From NCBI RefSeq assembly GCF_052113225.1, contig NZ_JBFRCT010000002.1, forward strand, positions 1 through 64,000: a stretch of DNA of 64,000 bases. The letters are read 5' to 3'. Origin of the DNA: Pristimantibacillus sp052113225 (GTDB taxonomy: Bacteria > Bacillota > Bacilli > Paenibacillales > Paenibacillaceae). Position numbers and translations under genes: made by a program. Positions 32,601-42,086 of the stretch are shown piece by piece. The notes below the pieces were generated by a model. The model worked only from the letters and a program-made list of their open reading frames with translations. It was not told where the DNA came from and did not search any database. How positions within the stretch are numbered: the first letter of the stretch is position 1; each line of letters starts with the position of its first letter.

Positions 32601-33509
32601 ATGGTATTGAAAGGAACCGCGTATTTACGCAGATATTGGCAGCTGTATGCCCTACTTATTTTTCCGGTCAGTTACTTTATTATTTTCAAATACGGTCCGA
32701 TGTACGGCATCCTAATTGCATTTAAAGATTTCAACTTCTTTCAAGGGATTAACGGCAGTGAATGGATCGGGTTCGACGGATTTAAAGAAGTGTTCGCGAT
32801 GCCGGACTTTTTCAAAGTATTACGTAATACATTGATGCTTAACTTTTTGGATTTAATTGTATCGTTCCCGGCTCCACTGTTTCTGGCCATTATGCTCTAT
32901 GAGCTGAAGATAGTATGGTTCAAAAAGCTGTCGCAAACGATTTTGTACATTCCGCATTTTATTTCCTGGGTTATTATCGGCGGGATCGTGTATCAGGTAT
33001 TTGGCACACAGTCCGGCATGATTAACAATATTCTAACGTCCTTTGGCCTCGATGCGATTCCGTTTCTGACGGATAAGAAGGACTGGTTGATCACTTATCT
33101 GGTTGTTGGGGTCTGGCAAAGTGCCGGATGGGGAACGATCATTTATTTGGCGGCTCTTACAGGCATTAATAGAGAACTGTTTGAAGCAGCAGATGTGGAT
33201 GGCGCAGGCCGGCTCAGAAAAATTTTCAGTATTACACTTCCATCGCTGAAGCCAACAATCGTAACTCTCCTTATTATCAACCTGGGCCACATGATTGCGA
33301 TTGGCTTTGAACGTCCCTACATTATCGGCAACACAGCCGTTCGGGATTATGCGGATGTGCTTAGCACCTTTGTATACCGTATTGGCATAGAATCCGGGCA
33401 ATATACGATTGCTACAGTTGTCGGCTTATTCCAGGCTGTTGTTGGACTTGTCTTCGTGCTTGGAGCGAACTATACCTCCAAGAAATTGGCGGACCAAAGT
33501 ATTATTTAG
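32601..33509 (+). CDS. CUT1 ABC transporter permease (LplB type)
   Basis: The 302-aa membrane protein has six predicted helices, the N-terminal SYFIIFKYGPMYGILIAFKD segment typical of LplB proteins, and the EAA motif (ELFEAADVDGAGRLRKIF) near 195. ATG 32601 is only 3 nt from AGGGG; TTG 32607 would be better spaced, so the start may be two codons later. It pairs with the next permease. Confidence 0.92.
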   Translation: MVLKGTAYLRRYWQLYALLIFPVSYFIIFKYGPMYGILIAFKDFNFFQGINGSEWIGFDGFKEVFAMPDFFKVLRNTLMLNFLDLIVSFPAPLFLAIMLYELKIVWFKKLSQTILYIPHFISWVIIGGIVYQVFGTQSGMINNILTSFGLDAIPFLTDKKDWLITYLVVGVWQSAGWGTIIYLAALTGINRELFEAADVDGAGRLRKIFSITLPSLKPTIVTLLIINLGHMIAIGFERPYIIGNTAVRDYADVLSTFVYRIGIESGQYTIATVVGLFQAVVGLVFVLGANYTSKKLADQSII

Positions 33510-33546
33510 AATGATGCGATCGAAAACGAGAAAGGAGCGGTAAGAC

Positions 33547-34422
33547 ATGAGAGATCAACAAGCCAGCCGGTCATTTGATGTCATCAATACGATCTTGATA
33601 CTTCTATTCGTGCTGCTATGTCTGGCTCCGTTTATTCATATAATAGCGATTTCCTTAAGCTCGGCACGTGCCATTATGTCCGGCGAGGTTAGTATTCTGC
33701 CGGTGGAAATCAACTGGGGTGCTTACAAGCAGGTATTCACTGACAGCTCGATGATCCGTTCGCTTGGTTTCACCGTCATGCTGACGGTATTGTTCACTGT
33801 ATTTTGTATGCTGATGTCCATTGCGGCAGCTTATCCACTTTCAAAAACCAAATTAAAGGGCCGTAAGGTCGTGATGTTTATTATTGTGATCACGATGTTC
33901 TTCAGCGGAGGGATTATTCCGGAATATATGCTGGTGCGCAATTTGCACTTGCTGGATTCGATTTGGGCACTTGTGCTGCCTGGACTAATCAGTCCATTCT
34001 ATCTGATTATCTTAATTACGTTCTTTCAAGGTATTCCCGACTCGCTCGAGGAATCAGCTGAGATCGACGGAAGCTCTTATTTCCGTACTCTGGTCAGCAT
34101 TATCATACCGCTGTCGATGCCAGTTATCGCTACGCTTAGTCTGTTCTATGCGGTAGGCCGCTGGAACGGCTTTACCGATACGCTGATGTATATTACGAGT
34201 CCGGAGATGTATCCGCTTCAACTGAAGCTGTATCAGCTGGTTAACAACAACATGGTCAGCGAACTGATGCAGGCGGAAGGTGCAAGCGGAGGACAAATGC
34301 TGCAGCCTGAGAGCTTGAAAGCAGCGAGCGTTATCTTTGCAACAGTACCAATTCTAATCGTCTACCCTTGGCTGCAGCGGTATTTCGTCAGCGGCGTTAT
34401 GCTTGGAGCGGTTAAAGGGTAG
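33547..34422 (+). CDS. CUT1 ABC transporter permease (LplC/YtcP type)
   Basis: The 291-aa second permease has six helices and the EAA motif (DSLEESAEIDGSSYFRTL) near 165. The C-terminal RYFVSGVMLGAVKG is typical of this family. A GAAAGGAG site precedes the start. It forms a heterodimeric channel with the product of 32601. It is followed by a small GC hairpin (GCGGC/GCCGC, 34430-34444) and then the isomerase gene. Confidence 0.92.
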   Translation: MRDQQASRSFDVINTILILLFVLLCLAPFIHIIAISLSSARAIMSGEVSILPVEINWGAYKQVFTDSSMIRSLGFTVMLTVLFTVFCMLMSIAAAYPLSKTKLKGRKVVMFIIVITMFFSGGIIPEYMLVRNLHLLDSIWALVLPGLISPFYLIILITFFQGIPDSLEESAEIDGSSYFRTLVSIIIPLSMPVIATLSLFYAVGRWNGFTDTLMYITSPEMYPLQLKLYQLVNNNMVSELMQAEGASGGQMLQPESLKAASVIFATVPILIVYPWLQRYFVSGVMLGAVKG

Positions 34423-34467
34423 CAAAGACGCGGCAGTTCGCCGCTATAAATCTGGAGGGCTTAAGTA

Positions 34468-35418
34468 ATGGGGAAGAACAAAGGGCAATATTCGTTCTCA
34501 ACCTGCTGGAATATTAAGCGGCATCAAACAGGCAGAGGAATGATTGAAGAGATCCGGGAGCTTGGCTTCCGCTTCGTCGAACTGAATTATAATGTGTCAA
34601 ATGAGCTTCTGGCGACGATAGAGCCAATGATAGAACACGGAGAAATTGGCGTATCGAGCGTTCATAATACATTCCCGCATGTTGCGGATCCCGATTACGG
34701 AACCGATTCTGTCTTGCTGGGCTTCGATGATGAGGAGAAGCGCCAGCGCTCCATCGAGCTGCTAATTCGATCTGCGGAGTATGCGAACCGGTACGGGGCG
34801 AAAGCAGTTGTTGTTCATCCGGGTGAGGTGCCATTCGACTATAACATCGATAATGCACTGAAGAAGATATATAACGAGCAAGGTCTTGAATCTGCTGCTT
34901 ATACAAAGCTATGGAGTGAAATGATCGAGCGCAGGGAATCTGCTGCACGCCATTACTTGCGCCGGATCGGAGACAGTCTTGAGGAAGTCTGTGAACGCAT
35001 TGATGCTAAGGGCTGGGATGTATCGATTGGCATTGAAACCCGTTCGCGCTGCTACCAGATGCCGACATTGCGCGAAGCGAAGTCGATATTTGACCGGCTG
35101 CAGGGCGCAAGGGTTGGGCTATGGTACGATTTTGGCCATGGCATGATGATGGAACGAATGGGACTGTACGATAATGCGCGGGATATGGAAGCGATCAAAG
35201 ATAATGTGGTTGGTGTTCATATTCATGAGACAGTTGGCCTTTCGGATCACTGGTGCCCTTATGTGCATAGTGGTGATATGGAATACTTCGACCGTTTTCT
35301 TCCGATTATTGCAGCGGCTCCTGTTAAGGTATATGAGCTCAAGGCAGTATGTACGCCGGAGGAAATTGAGCAGAGCCATGAGCTGCTGCTTGCTAAGCTA
35401 GCGGCCTTGCCGGCTTAA
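34468..35418 (+). CDS. sugar phosphate isomerase/epimerase-like TIM-barrel protein
   Basis: This 316-aa AP-endonuclease-2-type TIM barrel has the family's metal-ligand segments: ELNYNV, VVVHPGEVPF, SIGIETRSR, GLWYDFGHG, GVHIHETVG and the late YELKAV. Such enzymes isomerise or epimerise keto sugars or act in sugar-acid catabolism. It lies inside the transporter/GH105 operon with a GGAGGG ribosome site, so it should act on a sugar released from the imported oligosaccharide. The exact substrate cannot be read from sequence. Confidence 0.85.
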   Translation: MGKNKGQYSFSTCWNIKRHQTGRGMIEEIRELGFRFVELNYNVSNELLATIEPMIEHGEIGVSSVHNTFPHVADPDYGTDSVLLGFDDEEKRQRSIELLIRSAEYANRYGAKAVVVHPGEVPFDYNIDNALKKIYNEQGLESAAYTKLWSEMIERRESAARHYLRRIGDSLEEVCERIDAKGWDVSIGIETRSRCYQMPTLREAKSIFDRLQGARVGLWYDFGHGMMMERMGLYDNARDMEAIKDNVVGVHIHETVGLSDHWCPYVHSGDMEYFDRFLPIIAAAPVKVYELKAVCTPEEIEQSHELLLAKLAALPA

Positions 35419-35442
35419 AGAACCTTTGGAGGGATGATTACA

Positions 35443-37194
35443 ATGTACGAAAAGCTGGTAGCCGTTAATGATGGCTGGGTCAAACGTGGGACGGATAATC
35501 AGATTATGGACAGTCAAAGCCGCTTCTATGGCGGGGTGGCTGATCCGGACAGCGGAATCGCTTGGCCGACCCATACAGGAACATTAGCTGTAATGGCAAT
35601 CTGGGGATGTGCTCTCGTAAATACAGATTCCCGTTATTATCATGACGAATCGCTGCTGTACCGTCTGGAGCTCTCGGCCGCGTTTATCGTCCGCCATCAG
35701 CATGCTGACGGTACTGTCTCACCGGGCTGGACGAATATGCATTCGCCGCCGGATACAGCCTTCGCGGTTGTAGGACTTGCCCAGCTCTATGAGCTGCTGG
35801 AGAAGCACGAATGGGCAGCTCTGGAGACGGCTCGAATGAATATCCGGCGGTTTCTGGAGCAGTCGGTGCCAGCGCTGTTAACTGGCGGCTGCCATACACC
35901 TAATCACCGCTGGGTGCTTACAGCTGCTCTTGGCTTCCTGCATAGGCTGACAGGCAATAAGGATCTGATTGCCCGGGCAGATGCCTGGCTGGCAGAAGGG
36001 ATCGATTGTACGGAGGATGGGGAATGGACAGAACGCAGTAACGGAATTTACAACGGCGTAAGCGATGTGATGTTATACCATACCGCTGAGCTGCTTGGCC
36101 ATCCGGAGCTGCTCGAGCCGGTTCGTCGCAATCTGCGAATGATGGCTTATCTAATCCATCCAGATGGGGAAGTTGTCACGGATTATTCCGGACGACAGGA
36201 TTTTGGACATAAGTACGATATGTCAGGCTATTTGCTGGTATCCAGCCTAATGGCCGAACATGATAAGGATCATCTTTTTGCCGCTCTAGTTAGACTTGGT
36301 GCTGAGGCGCTTGATCATCCTGGAGCGATTCCGAACAATGCTCTATTAGGTTTTCTGCTTCATCCCAAGCTGCGTGATTCAAAGGTTGAGCCTTGCAGCC
36401 TGCCGGACTGTTATCGGATTGTCATCAACGGTCAATTCAATCGAAAAGATTATCTAAGCCAGATGGAGTCGGCTGGACATGGCGGACAAATCTATCACAG
36501 CAGGCTTCATACCGAGTTTGGCGCTCCGGTTGCAAGGCAGCGAGAAGGGAAAACAAGCGTGACAGTCATGACGGAGACCAATTCCTTCTTTGCGCTGCGC
36601 CATGGGGAGGCGAAGCTGCTTGGTGTACAGGTGAGCAGCACGTTTGAGCCAGGCTTTATCAAGATGAACGACCTGGAGCAATTGGGCAACGGTTACCTGC
36701 TGTCGGGAACAGAAGCGAAGGGTTATTACGGTCCGATTGCGAGGGAACGGCTGCCTGAATCCGCAGGAGCTCAGGTTAGTCCGTGGTATTTGCTTCCGCA
36801 TCAGCTTCGTGAAGTGACTCATTTGCAGCAGCATCAAGTACAAATAGAGTTGACTGAAGCCGAAGACGGGTGGAAGCTTCGCGTAAAATGCGACAAGCCG
36901 GATGTGCTGATGACCCAAATTTCCTTCATTTTCGGGAAGGATGGGCAGTTCAGCGGAGGCGAACGGGCACCTGCTGAGACGGGGACTGAATTCTGGCAGG
37001 ACGGTACAGTAAGATTCTCAGCCGGTGACGACTGGATTGAGCTGGATGGCGGAGCACAGGAGCACGGAATGAAATCGATTCGGGGAGCCTCATACCCATC
37101 GGATTGCCAGACACTAGTTGTTAACGTACTGACGCCTTATGACCGGACATTCAATATTCGGCTGTCACCTGCAGGTGGGAGGAACGGACAATGA
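35443..37194 (+). CDS. unrecognised protein with (alpha/alpha)-toroid plus beta-sandwich architecture, possible polysaccharide lyase
   Basis: I do not recognise a named family. The 584 residues split into two parts. About 1-310 is helix-rich, with paired helices like an (alpha/alpha) toroid and conserved-looking aromatic/His clusters (IAWPTHTGT, HTPNHRW, NGIYNGVSDVMLYHTAE, VVTDYSGRQDFGHKYD). About 320-580 is beta-rich. This order resembles heparinase II/III-like and related polysaccharide lyases. No signal peptide is seen, so it acts in the cytoplasm. The next gene (GH105) overlaps its stop by 4 nt, and GH105 enzymes act on the unsaturated uronosides that lyases make. Start ATG 35443 lies 9 nt after GGAGGG; ATG 35434 directly abuts that site. 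Lyase function is inference. Confidence 0.75.
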   Translation: MYEKLVAVNDGWVKRGTDNQIMDSQSRFYGGVADPDSGIAWPTHTGTLAVMAIWGCALVNTDSRYYHDESLLYRLELSAAFIVRHQHADGTVSPGWTNMHSPPDTAFAVVGLAQLYELLEKHEWAALETARMNIRRFLEQSVPALLTGGCHTPNHRWVLTAALGFLHRLTGNKDLIARADAWLAEGIDCTEDGEWTERSNGIYNGVSDVMLYHTAELLGHPELLEPVRRNLRMMAYLIHPDGEVVTDYSGRQDFGHKYDMSGYLLVSSLMAEHDKDHLFAALVRLGAEALDHPGAIPNNALLGFLLHPKLRDSKVEPCSLPDCYRIVINGQFNRKDYLSQMESAGHGGQIYHSRLHTEFGAPVARQREGKTSVTVMTETNSFFALRHGEAKLLGVQVSSTFEPGFIKMNDLEQLGNGYLLSGTEAKGYYGPIARERLPESAGAQVSPWYLLPHQLREVTHLQQHQVQIELTEAEDGWKLRVKCDKPDVLMTQISFIFGKDGQFSGGERAPAETGTEFWQDGTVRFSAGDDWIELDGGAQEHGMKSIRGASYPSDCQTLVVNVLTPYDRTFNIRLSPAGGRNGQ

Positions 37195-39425
37195 CCGTAT
37201 ATGTAGAGTCTAGGGACAGCGCAAGGTATGCGTTTGGCGATGAGGATCGCCGTATTCTGGAGCTGCTGGCCAGCCGCTATATTGGTGCGAATCCACCAAT
37301 CCCGTTTGCTTATCGCGCATTCTCGCATCAAGGTATTTTACAAAATGAAGAAGGCTTGTACGACATGAATCTATCTTCCAGATGGCCGCAAGCAGCAAAC
37401 GGCGATTATGTTTATGTGTACGGGCTTGTATGGAGTGATAATGAGCGTTCGATAGATTGTAATTTAGAGCCTATTGGCCCTATTAAACTGTATATGAATG
37501 ACAAGGAATTATTCCGTACTTCAGCTGTGGAGGAAATGAAACCGGATGCTCGTGTTGTTATTCCGATGCTTCTGGCAAAAGGTTGGAACCGGATTCTAAT
37601 CGAAGCGAGACGAACGCCTGCAGGCTTTGGCTGCCGATTTGGGGCAGATGAAGCAAAGGTACGGATTCTGAATGTAATTGCTCCATTTACAGATCGGGAC
37701 GGCAGTGCCGGATGGGTATTCTCGGAACCAGTGAAAAAGCCATGTTATGGTGAAGGGGCTTTCCCAGAAGAGCTGCATTCGGAGGAGGAGACAGGCTTAA
37801 GCTGGCTTCCACGTACGAAATGGGAGGCAGAGGAGGCGGCATTGCCAAATCTGGAGCGCCAATACGGCAGACCGGAGGCAGCGGTAGCCGGCTATGGCTG
37901 GACGAGACTGCCGGTATGGAGGAAAGAGTCCCTTGTACTGCAAGGGCATGTGTGTGGACCGGCTTCGGTGTGGATCGATGGCAAGCTAGTACTGAATCTT
38001 ACGGAAGCGGGCGCTTTCCGGGAAAACGTGAAGGCAGATTATAGCAGCGGGAATCTATTAATCCGCACGCTGAGTGGATCGCAGGGCTGGGGCTTTGAAC
38101 TGAATGCTTCAGCAGATGACAAACCTCTCGCATTGAAACAGCCTATGCATATCCATGGATACAGCGGCGAATGGTTGTATGCTGGACCAATTGCTGTAAA
38201 TACCGAGCTTGACGCATCGGCGGTCTGCCAGGTATCCACACTATTTCCTGCCATTGACCTCAACGGGCAGCCTACTGGCAGCACGTATTGGGAGCTGAAT
38301 ATGCCGCAGACTCGTCTTCGTCCGTTTTATGAGAATGCGATGCTTAGTAATAAGTGGACAACAGGCACAGCGACTAACTTTGGACGTTGGGATTATCCGC
38401 TTGGTGTCACGATGTATGGATTGCTGCGCACGGCGCGGGTATTGAACCGTAAGGAATGGTCAGACTATGCGCTTTCCCATATCCGGACCTGCACAGATAT
38501 GTATGATTATGCACTTTGGGATCGCAAGGAGTACGGCTTTCCAAGCGTCAATCACCAGCTGGTGCTGACGCGGATGCTGGACAACTGCGGTTCGTTTGGC
38601 TCCGCGATGCTGGAAGCATATTTGCAGGAGGATGACGATATGTTCCTGCGTATTGCTGATCCTATCGCAGACTTTATGCTGAAGAGGCTGGAGCGGAGAG
38701 AAGACGGGGCATTCTATCGTCTTAGCGAAGGCGAATATTTCGACAACACGCTGTGGGCGGATGATCTATACATGAGCGGGCCGTTCCTTACACGGTATGC
38801 CATCGTTAGTGGAAATCAGGAAGCGATAGATGAGGCGGCCAGACAGTTTCTGCTGTTCCGGCGTTATCTGTTTATAGAAGAAGAGCGGATTATGTCACAT
38901 GTTTATGATTTCAAATACGGTCAAGCGACAAGAGTGCCTTGGGGCCGCGGAAACGGATGGGTGTTGTTCTCACTCTCCGAGCTGCTCGAGCGTTTACCGG
39001 AGGATCATTCGAATCGTGAAGCGCTGCTGGACTTCTTCCGATCCATGTGTTCTGGAGTTGCCGATCTGCAGAGCAGCTCGGGATTATGGAGACAGGTGCT
39101 GAACGAGCCAGACGCTTATGAGGAAGCATCCTGCACGGCGATGTTTGCTTATGCTTTTGCCCGCGGCATTCGTTTCGGCTGGCTGCCAGGTGATCGTGAT
39201 TACGCGGCTGCGGCAAGGAAAGCGTGGAGAGGTTTAACTGAAAATGCGATTGACCGGTCAGGTAATGTTCACGGCGTATGCAGCGGTTCCCGGTACTCCT
39301 TCTCACCAGATTACTATATGTACGATTTGCGCACCGTCGTCAATGACAATCACGGTATCGGCATTATGATGCTTGCTGGTGTTGAAGTCAGTTTGCTAAA
39401 CAGTGCAGGAAAATTTCCCATATAA
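37191..39425 (+). CDS. GH105 unsaturated rhamnogalacturonyl hydrolase with N-terminal beta modules
   Basis: The last ~360 residues (about 385-744) form the GH105 (YteR/RhiN) barrel, with WADDLYMSGPFL carrying the catalytic Asp, VPWGRGNGWVLFSLSELLE, SSGLWRQVLNEP and GVCSGSR. These enzymes hydrate the double bond of unsaturated galacturonyl or glucuronyl ends left by lyases. The first ~370 residues are beta-rich and look like two carbohydrate-binding-type modules, making the protein about twice the usual GH105 length. There is no signal peptide, so it is intracellular. The start overlaps the upstream stop (ATGA), which indicates translational coupling to the lyase-like protein. Confidence 0.88.
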   Translation: MTVYVESRDSARYAFGDEDRRILELLASRYIGANPPIPFAYRAFSHQGILQNEEGLYDMNLSSRWPQAANGDYVYVYGLVWSDNERSIDCNLEPIGPIKLYMNDKELFRTSAVEEMKPDARVVIPMLLAKGWNRILIEARRTPAGFGCRFGADEAKVRILNVIAPFTDRDGSAGWVFSEPVKKPCYGEGAFPEELHSEEETGLSWLPRTKWEAEEAALPNLERQYGRPEAAVAGYGWTRLPVWRKESLVLQGHVCGPASVWIDGKLVLNLTEAGAFRENVKADYSSGNLLIRTLSGSQGWGFELNASADDKPLALKQPMHIHGYSGEWLYAGPIAVNTELDASAVCQVSTLFPAIDLNGQPTGSTYWELNMPQTRLRPFYENAMLSNKWTTGTATNFGRWDYPLGVTMYGLLRTARVLNRKEWSDYALSHIRTCTDMYDYALWDRKEYGFPSVNHQLVLTRMLDNCGSFGSAMLEAYLQEDDDMFLRIADPIADFMLKRLERREDGAFYRLSEGEYFDNTLWADDLYMSGPFLTRYAIVSGNQEAIDEAARQFLLFRRYLFIEEERIMSHVYDFKYGQATRVPWGRGNGWVLFSLSELLERLPEDHSNREALLDFFRSMCSGVADLQSSSGLWRQVLNEPDAYEEASCTAMFAYAFARGIRFGWLPGDRDYAAAARKAWRGLTENAIDRSGNVHGVCSGSRYSFSPDYYMYDLRTVVNDNHGIGIMMLAGVEVSLLNSAGKFPI

Positions 39426-39457
39426 GGAGAATACATCTTTAGAGGGGGTGAACATCG

Positions 39458-40129
39458 TTGTTTGCACTAAAGCTTGGCGCTGCATTAGCACTTGGTCTAT
39501 TAATTGGTGTTGACCGCCAGCTTCGGCATAAACCGCTAGGTATAAAGACGAGTATGGTCATCTCGGTCGCAAGCTGCCTGATTACGATGGTATCCATTGA
39601 TGCGGCAGCTTCGCTTTCCAATCCGGGTATGACCAATATGGATCCCATGCGGCTGGCGGCACAAATCGTAAGTGGTGTCGGTTTTATTGGAGCGGGAGTC
39701 ATACTGAGGCGGAATAATGATGTAATCTCCGGCCTGACGACAGCCGCAATGGTATGGTCCGCTTCGGCTCTGGGCATAGCGGCAGGTGCAGGCTTTTATA
39801 AGGAAGCTTTCACTGCCGCCGGTATTATCATAATGGCTGTTAATCTAGTACCGCTCGCTGTTCGTGCACTTGGACCGTCCAAGCTGCGGGAGCGTGACGT
39901 ATCGGTATGTATGACCTTCGACCGCGCAGCTGAGCTGAACGGGATGCTTGCAAGCATCCGGTCAGATCATCAGATTAAACATACAACGATCAAAGACATA
40001 GGCGATGGCCGGAAGGAAATACGGCTCGTCCTGTCGTCCGGGGATCTATACCCAACGACATCCGTATATGAGGAAATGCGTCGCATAAAGAATGTCATTT
40101 CTGTAGAGGTAGAAAACATAAGCTCTTAA
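39458..40129 (+). CDS. MgtC/SapB family membrane protein
   Basis: The 223-aa product has about four or five membrane helices (about 2-140) with the family motif RLAAQIVSGVGFIGAGVIL near 65-85. A C-terminal cytoplasmic ACT-like domain follows (about 145-223). MgtC proteins affect magnesium limitation and ATP synthase activity in other bacteria; the role here is unknown. It starts with TTG, about 8 nt after GAGGGGGTG, and only 32 nt after the GH105 gene. It may therefore be the last cistron of that operon by position rather than by function. Confidence 0.85.
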   Translation: MFALKLGAALALGLLIGVDRQLRHKPLGIKTSMVISVASCLITMVSIDAAASLSNPGMTNMDPMRLAAQIVSGVGFIGAGVILRRNNDVISGLTTAAMVWSASALGIAAGAGFYKEAFTAAGIIIMAVNLVPLAVRALGPSKLRERDVSVCMTFDRAAELNGMLASIRSDHQIKHTTIKDIGDGRKEIRLVLSSGDLYPTTSVYEEMRRIKNVISVEVENISS

Positions 40130-40150
40130 TAGAGTTCTTTTTTTTACTAG

Positions 40151-40164
40151 GTAAAGCGCTTAAT
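40151..40164. promoter_or_regulatory. LacI/CcpA-type operator candidate before iolD
   Basis: GTAAAGCGCTTAAT contains the palindromic core AAAGCGCTT shared by cre sites and many LacI-family operators. It is 24 bp before the iolD start. A related core, AAAGCGCT, occurs before the LacI-type gene at 47441. Confidence 0.5.
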
Positions 40165-40187
40165 CCAATAGTGAAGGCGGGAAAAGG

Positions 40188-42053
40188 ATGAAGACGATCA
40201 AATTGTCGATGGCACAAGCATTGCTTCGGTTTCTAGACAACCAGTACGTGTCGGTTGACGGGACGGAGACCAAGTTTGTCAAAGGCGTTATGGGTATTTT
40301 CGGGCACGGCAACGTGACGGGAATCGGTGAGGCTCTGGAGCGGAGCCCCGGAAGCTTGACGTTCATTCAGGGGAAAAACGAGCAGGGAATGGCACATGCC
40401 GCAACGGCGTTCGCCAAGCAGAGCGGAAGGAAGCAAATATTCGCCTGCACATCCTCGATCGGACCTGGCGCGCTGAACATGGTGACAGCAGCTGGTACGG
40501 CAACGGTAAATCGGATCCCGCTTTTGCTCCTTCCCGGAGATAACTTTGCCTGCCGTCAGCCCGATCCAGTACTGCAGCAGCTGGAGAATCCAAGCGATTA
40601 TACGATATCAGCCGTTGATGCTTTTAAGCCTGTGAGCCGGTATTGGGACCGTATTGTCCGTCCGGAGCAGCTGATGACGGCGGCGCTGTCTGCGATGCGG
40701 ATACTAACGGATCCTGCTGAGACGGGGGCTGTTACACTGGCACTGCCGCAGGACGTACAGGCGGAGACGTATGATTATCCGGAATCGTTCTTTGCGAAAC
40801 GAGTGCATATCATTGAACGCCGACCTGCTGCAGCAGATGCGATCCGGCGTGCAGTCGAGCTTCTCGTTGGCAAGCGGAAGCCGCTTCTTATCGCTGGCGG
40901 TGGTGTACATTACAGCGAAGCAACTGAGCAGCTTGCCGCATTTGCGTCGGCATTTGGCATTCCGGTTGCCGAGACGCAGGCTGGCAAGAGTGTGCTCCCT
41001 TGGAATCATCCCTTGAATATGGGTGGTGTAGGCGTTACGGGAACGCTGGCGGCCAACCGTTTAGCACAAGAAGCTGACGTCATTATTGGCATTGGTACCC
41101 GTTACTCGGATTTTACGACTTCATCCAAGTCGGCATTCGGCAATGAAGAAGTGCAGTTCATTAATATAAACGTGAGCAGGTTTGATTCCGTGAAGCTGGA
41201 CGGCATAGCGGTAACAGCCGATGCAAAAGAAGCCATCGAAGCGCTTCATAAGGCGCTGGCTGAGGTGAACTATGCAAGCGGTTACGCAGCTGGAGAGCTG
41301 CCCTCGCTTAAGGCGGAATGGGATCATGAGGTTGACCGGTTATACGCACTTGAGCATGAAGCGGGATTATCCCAGACGCTGGCGCTTGGCGTCATTAACG
41401 AAACTCTTCAGCCGTCTGATGTTATCGTCGCAGCGGCAGGAAGCCTTCCCGGCGACCTTCACCGGCTGTGGCGGCCGGTTGAACCAAAGACATACCACAT
41501 GGAATACGGTTTCTCCTGTATGGGCTATGAGGTCAGCGGTGCATTTGGTGCAGCACTAGCGGAGCCGGATAGAGATGTCTACGCCGTTGTAGGGGATGGA
41601 AGTTATCTGATGCTGCATTCCGAGCTCGTGACCAGCCTGCAGGAAGGTGTAAAGATGACGGTGCTGTTGTTCGACAACAGTGGCTTCCAATGTATTCATA
41701 ATCTGCAAAGAGGTCATGGCAGCGACGGCTTCGGGAATGAATTCCGGTTCCGTAATCCAGTTGACGGCAAGCTTAGCGGCAGTTATATGCCGATGGATTT
41801 TGCTGCTCATGCACGCAGCCTTGGAGCTCGAGCTTATACCGTTCACACAGCTGAACAGCTTCGCGAGGCAATTCTGCTGGCTCGTGAGGAGACAGTATCG
41901 ACGCTGATCGAGATGAAGGTTGTACCTGGCACGAATACAGCTGGATACGAATCGTGGTGGCGTGTTGATGTGCCGGCCGTATCGGTTAGTCCGAAGGTTG
42001 AGGCAGCGCATCGCGAGATGGCAGAAGAGACAGGTAAAGCTAGACAACTATAG
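40188..42053 (+). CDS. iolD: 3D-(3,5/4)-trihydroxycyclohexane-1,2-dione hydrolase
   Basis: IolD opens the ring of the diketo-inositol intermediate in myo-inositol breakdown and needs thiamine diphosphate. The 621-aa product has the three-domain fold of that superfamily. The activating Glu is in IQGKNEQGMAHAA near 67, a central nucleotide-like domain follows, and the C-terminal ThDP/metal motif VGDGSYLMLHSE...FDNSGFQ lies near 465-500. It is the first gene of an iolD-E-C-A-G-B operon, preceded by a LacI/CcpA-type operator candidate. Confidence 0.96.
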   Translation: MKTIKLSMAQALLRFLDNQYVSVDGTETKFVKGVMGIFGHGNVTGIGEALERSPGSLTFIQGKNEQGMAHAATAFAKQSGRKQIFACTSSIGPGALNMVTAAGTATVNRIPLLLLPGDNFACRQPDPVLQQLENPSDYTISAVDAFKPVSRYWDRIVRPEQLMTAALSAMRILTDPAETGAVTLALPQDVQAETYDYPESFFAKRVHIIERRPAAADAIRRAVELLVGKRKPLLIAGGGVHYSEATEQLAAFASAFGIPVAETQAGKSVLPWNHPLNMGGVGVTGTLAANRLAQEADVIIGIGTRYSDFTTSSKSAFGNEEVQFININVSRFDSVKLDGIAVTADAKEAIEALHKALAEVNYASGYAAGELPSLKAEWDHEVDRLYALEHEAGLSQTLALGVINETLQPSDVIVAAAGSLPGDLHRLWRPVEPKTYHMEYGFSCMGYEVSGAFGAALAEPDRDVYAVVGDGSYLMLHSELVTSLQEGVKMTVLLFDNSGFQCIHNLQRGHGSDGFGNEFRFRNPVDGKLSGSYMPMDFAAHARSLGARAYTVHTAEQLREAILLAREETVSTLIEMKVVPGTNTAGYESWWRVDVPAVSVSPKVEAAHREMAEETGKARQL

Positions 42054-42086
42054 GCGAAAGTCCAATTCAGCGAGGAGGATAAAAGC

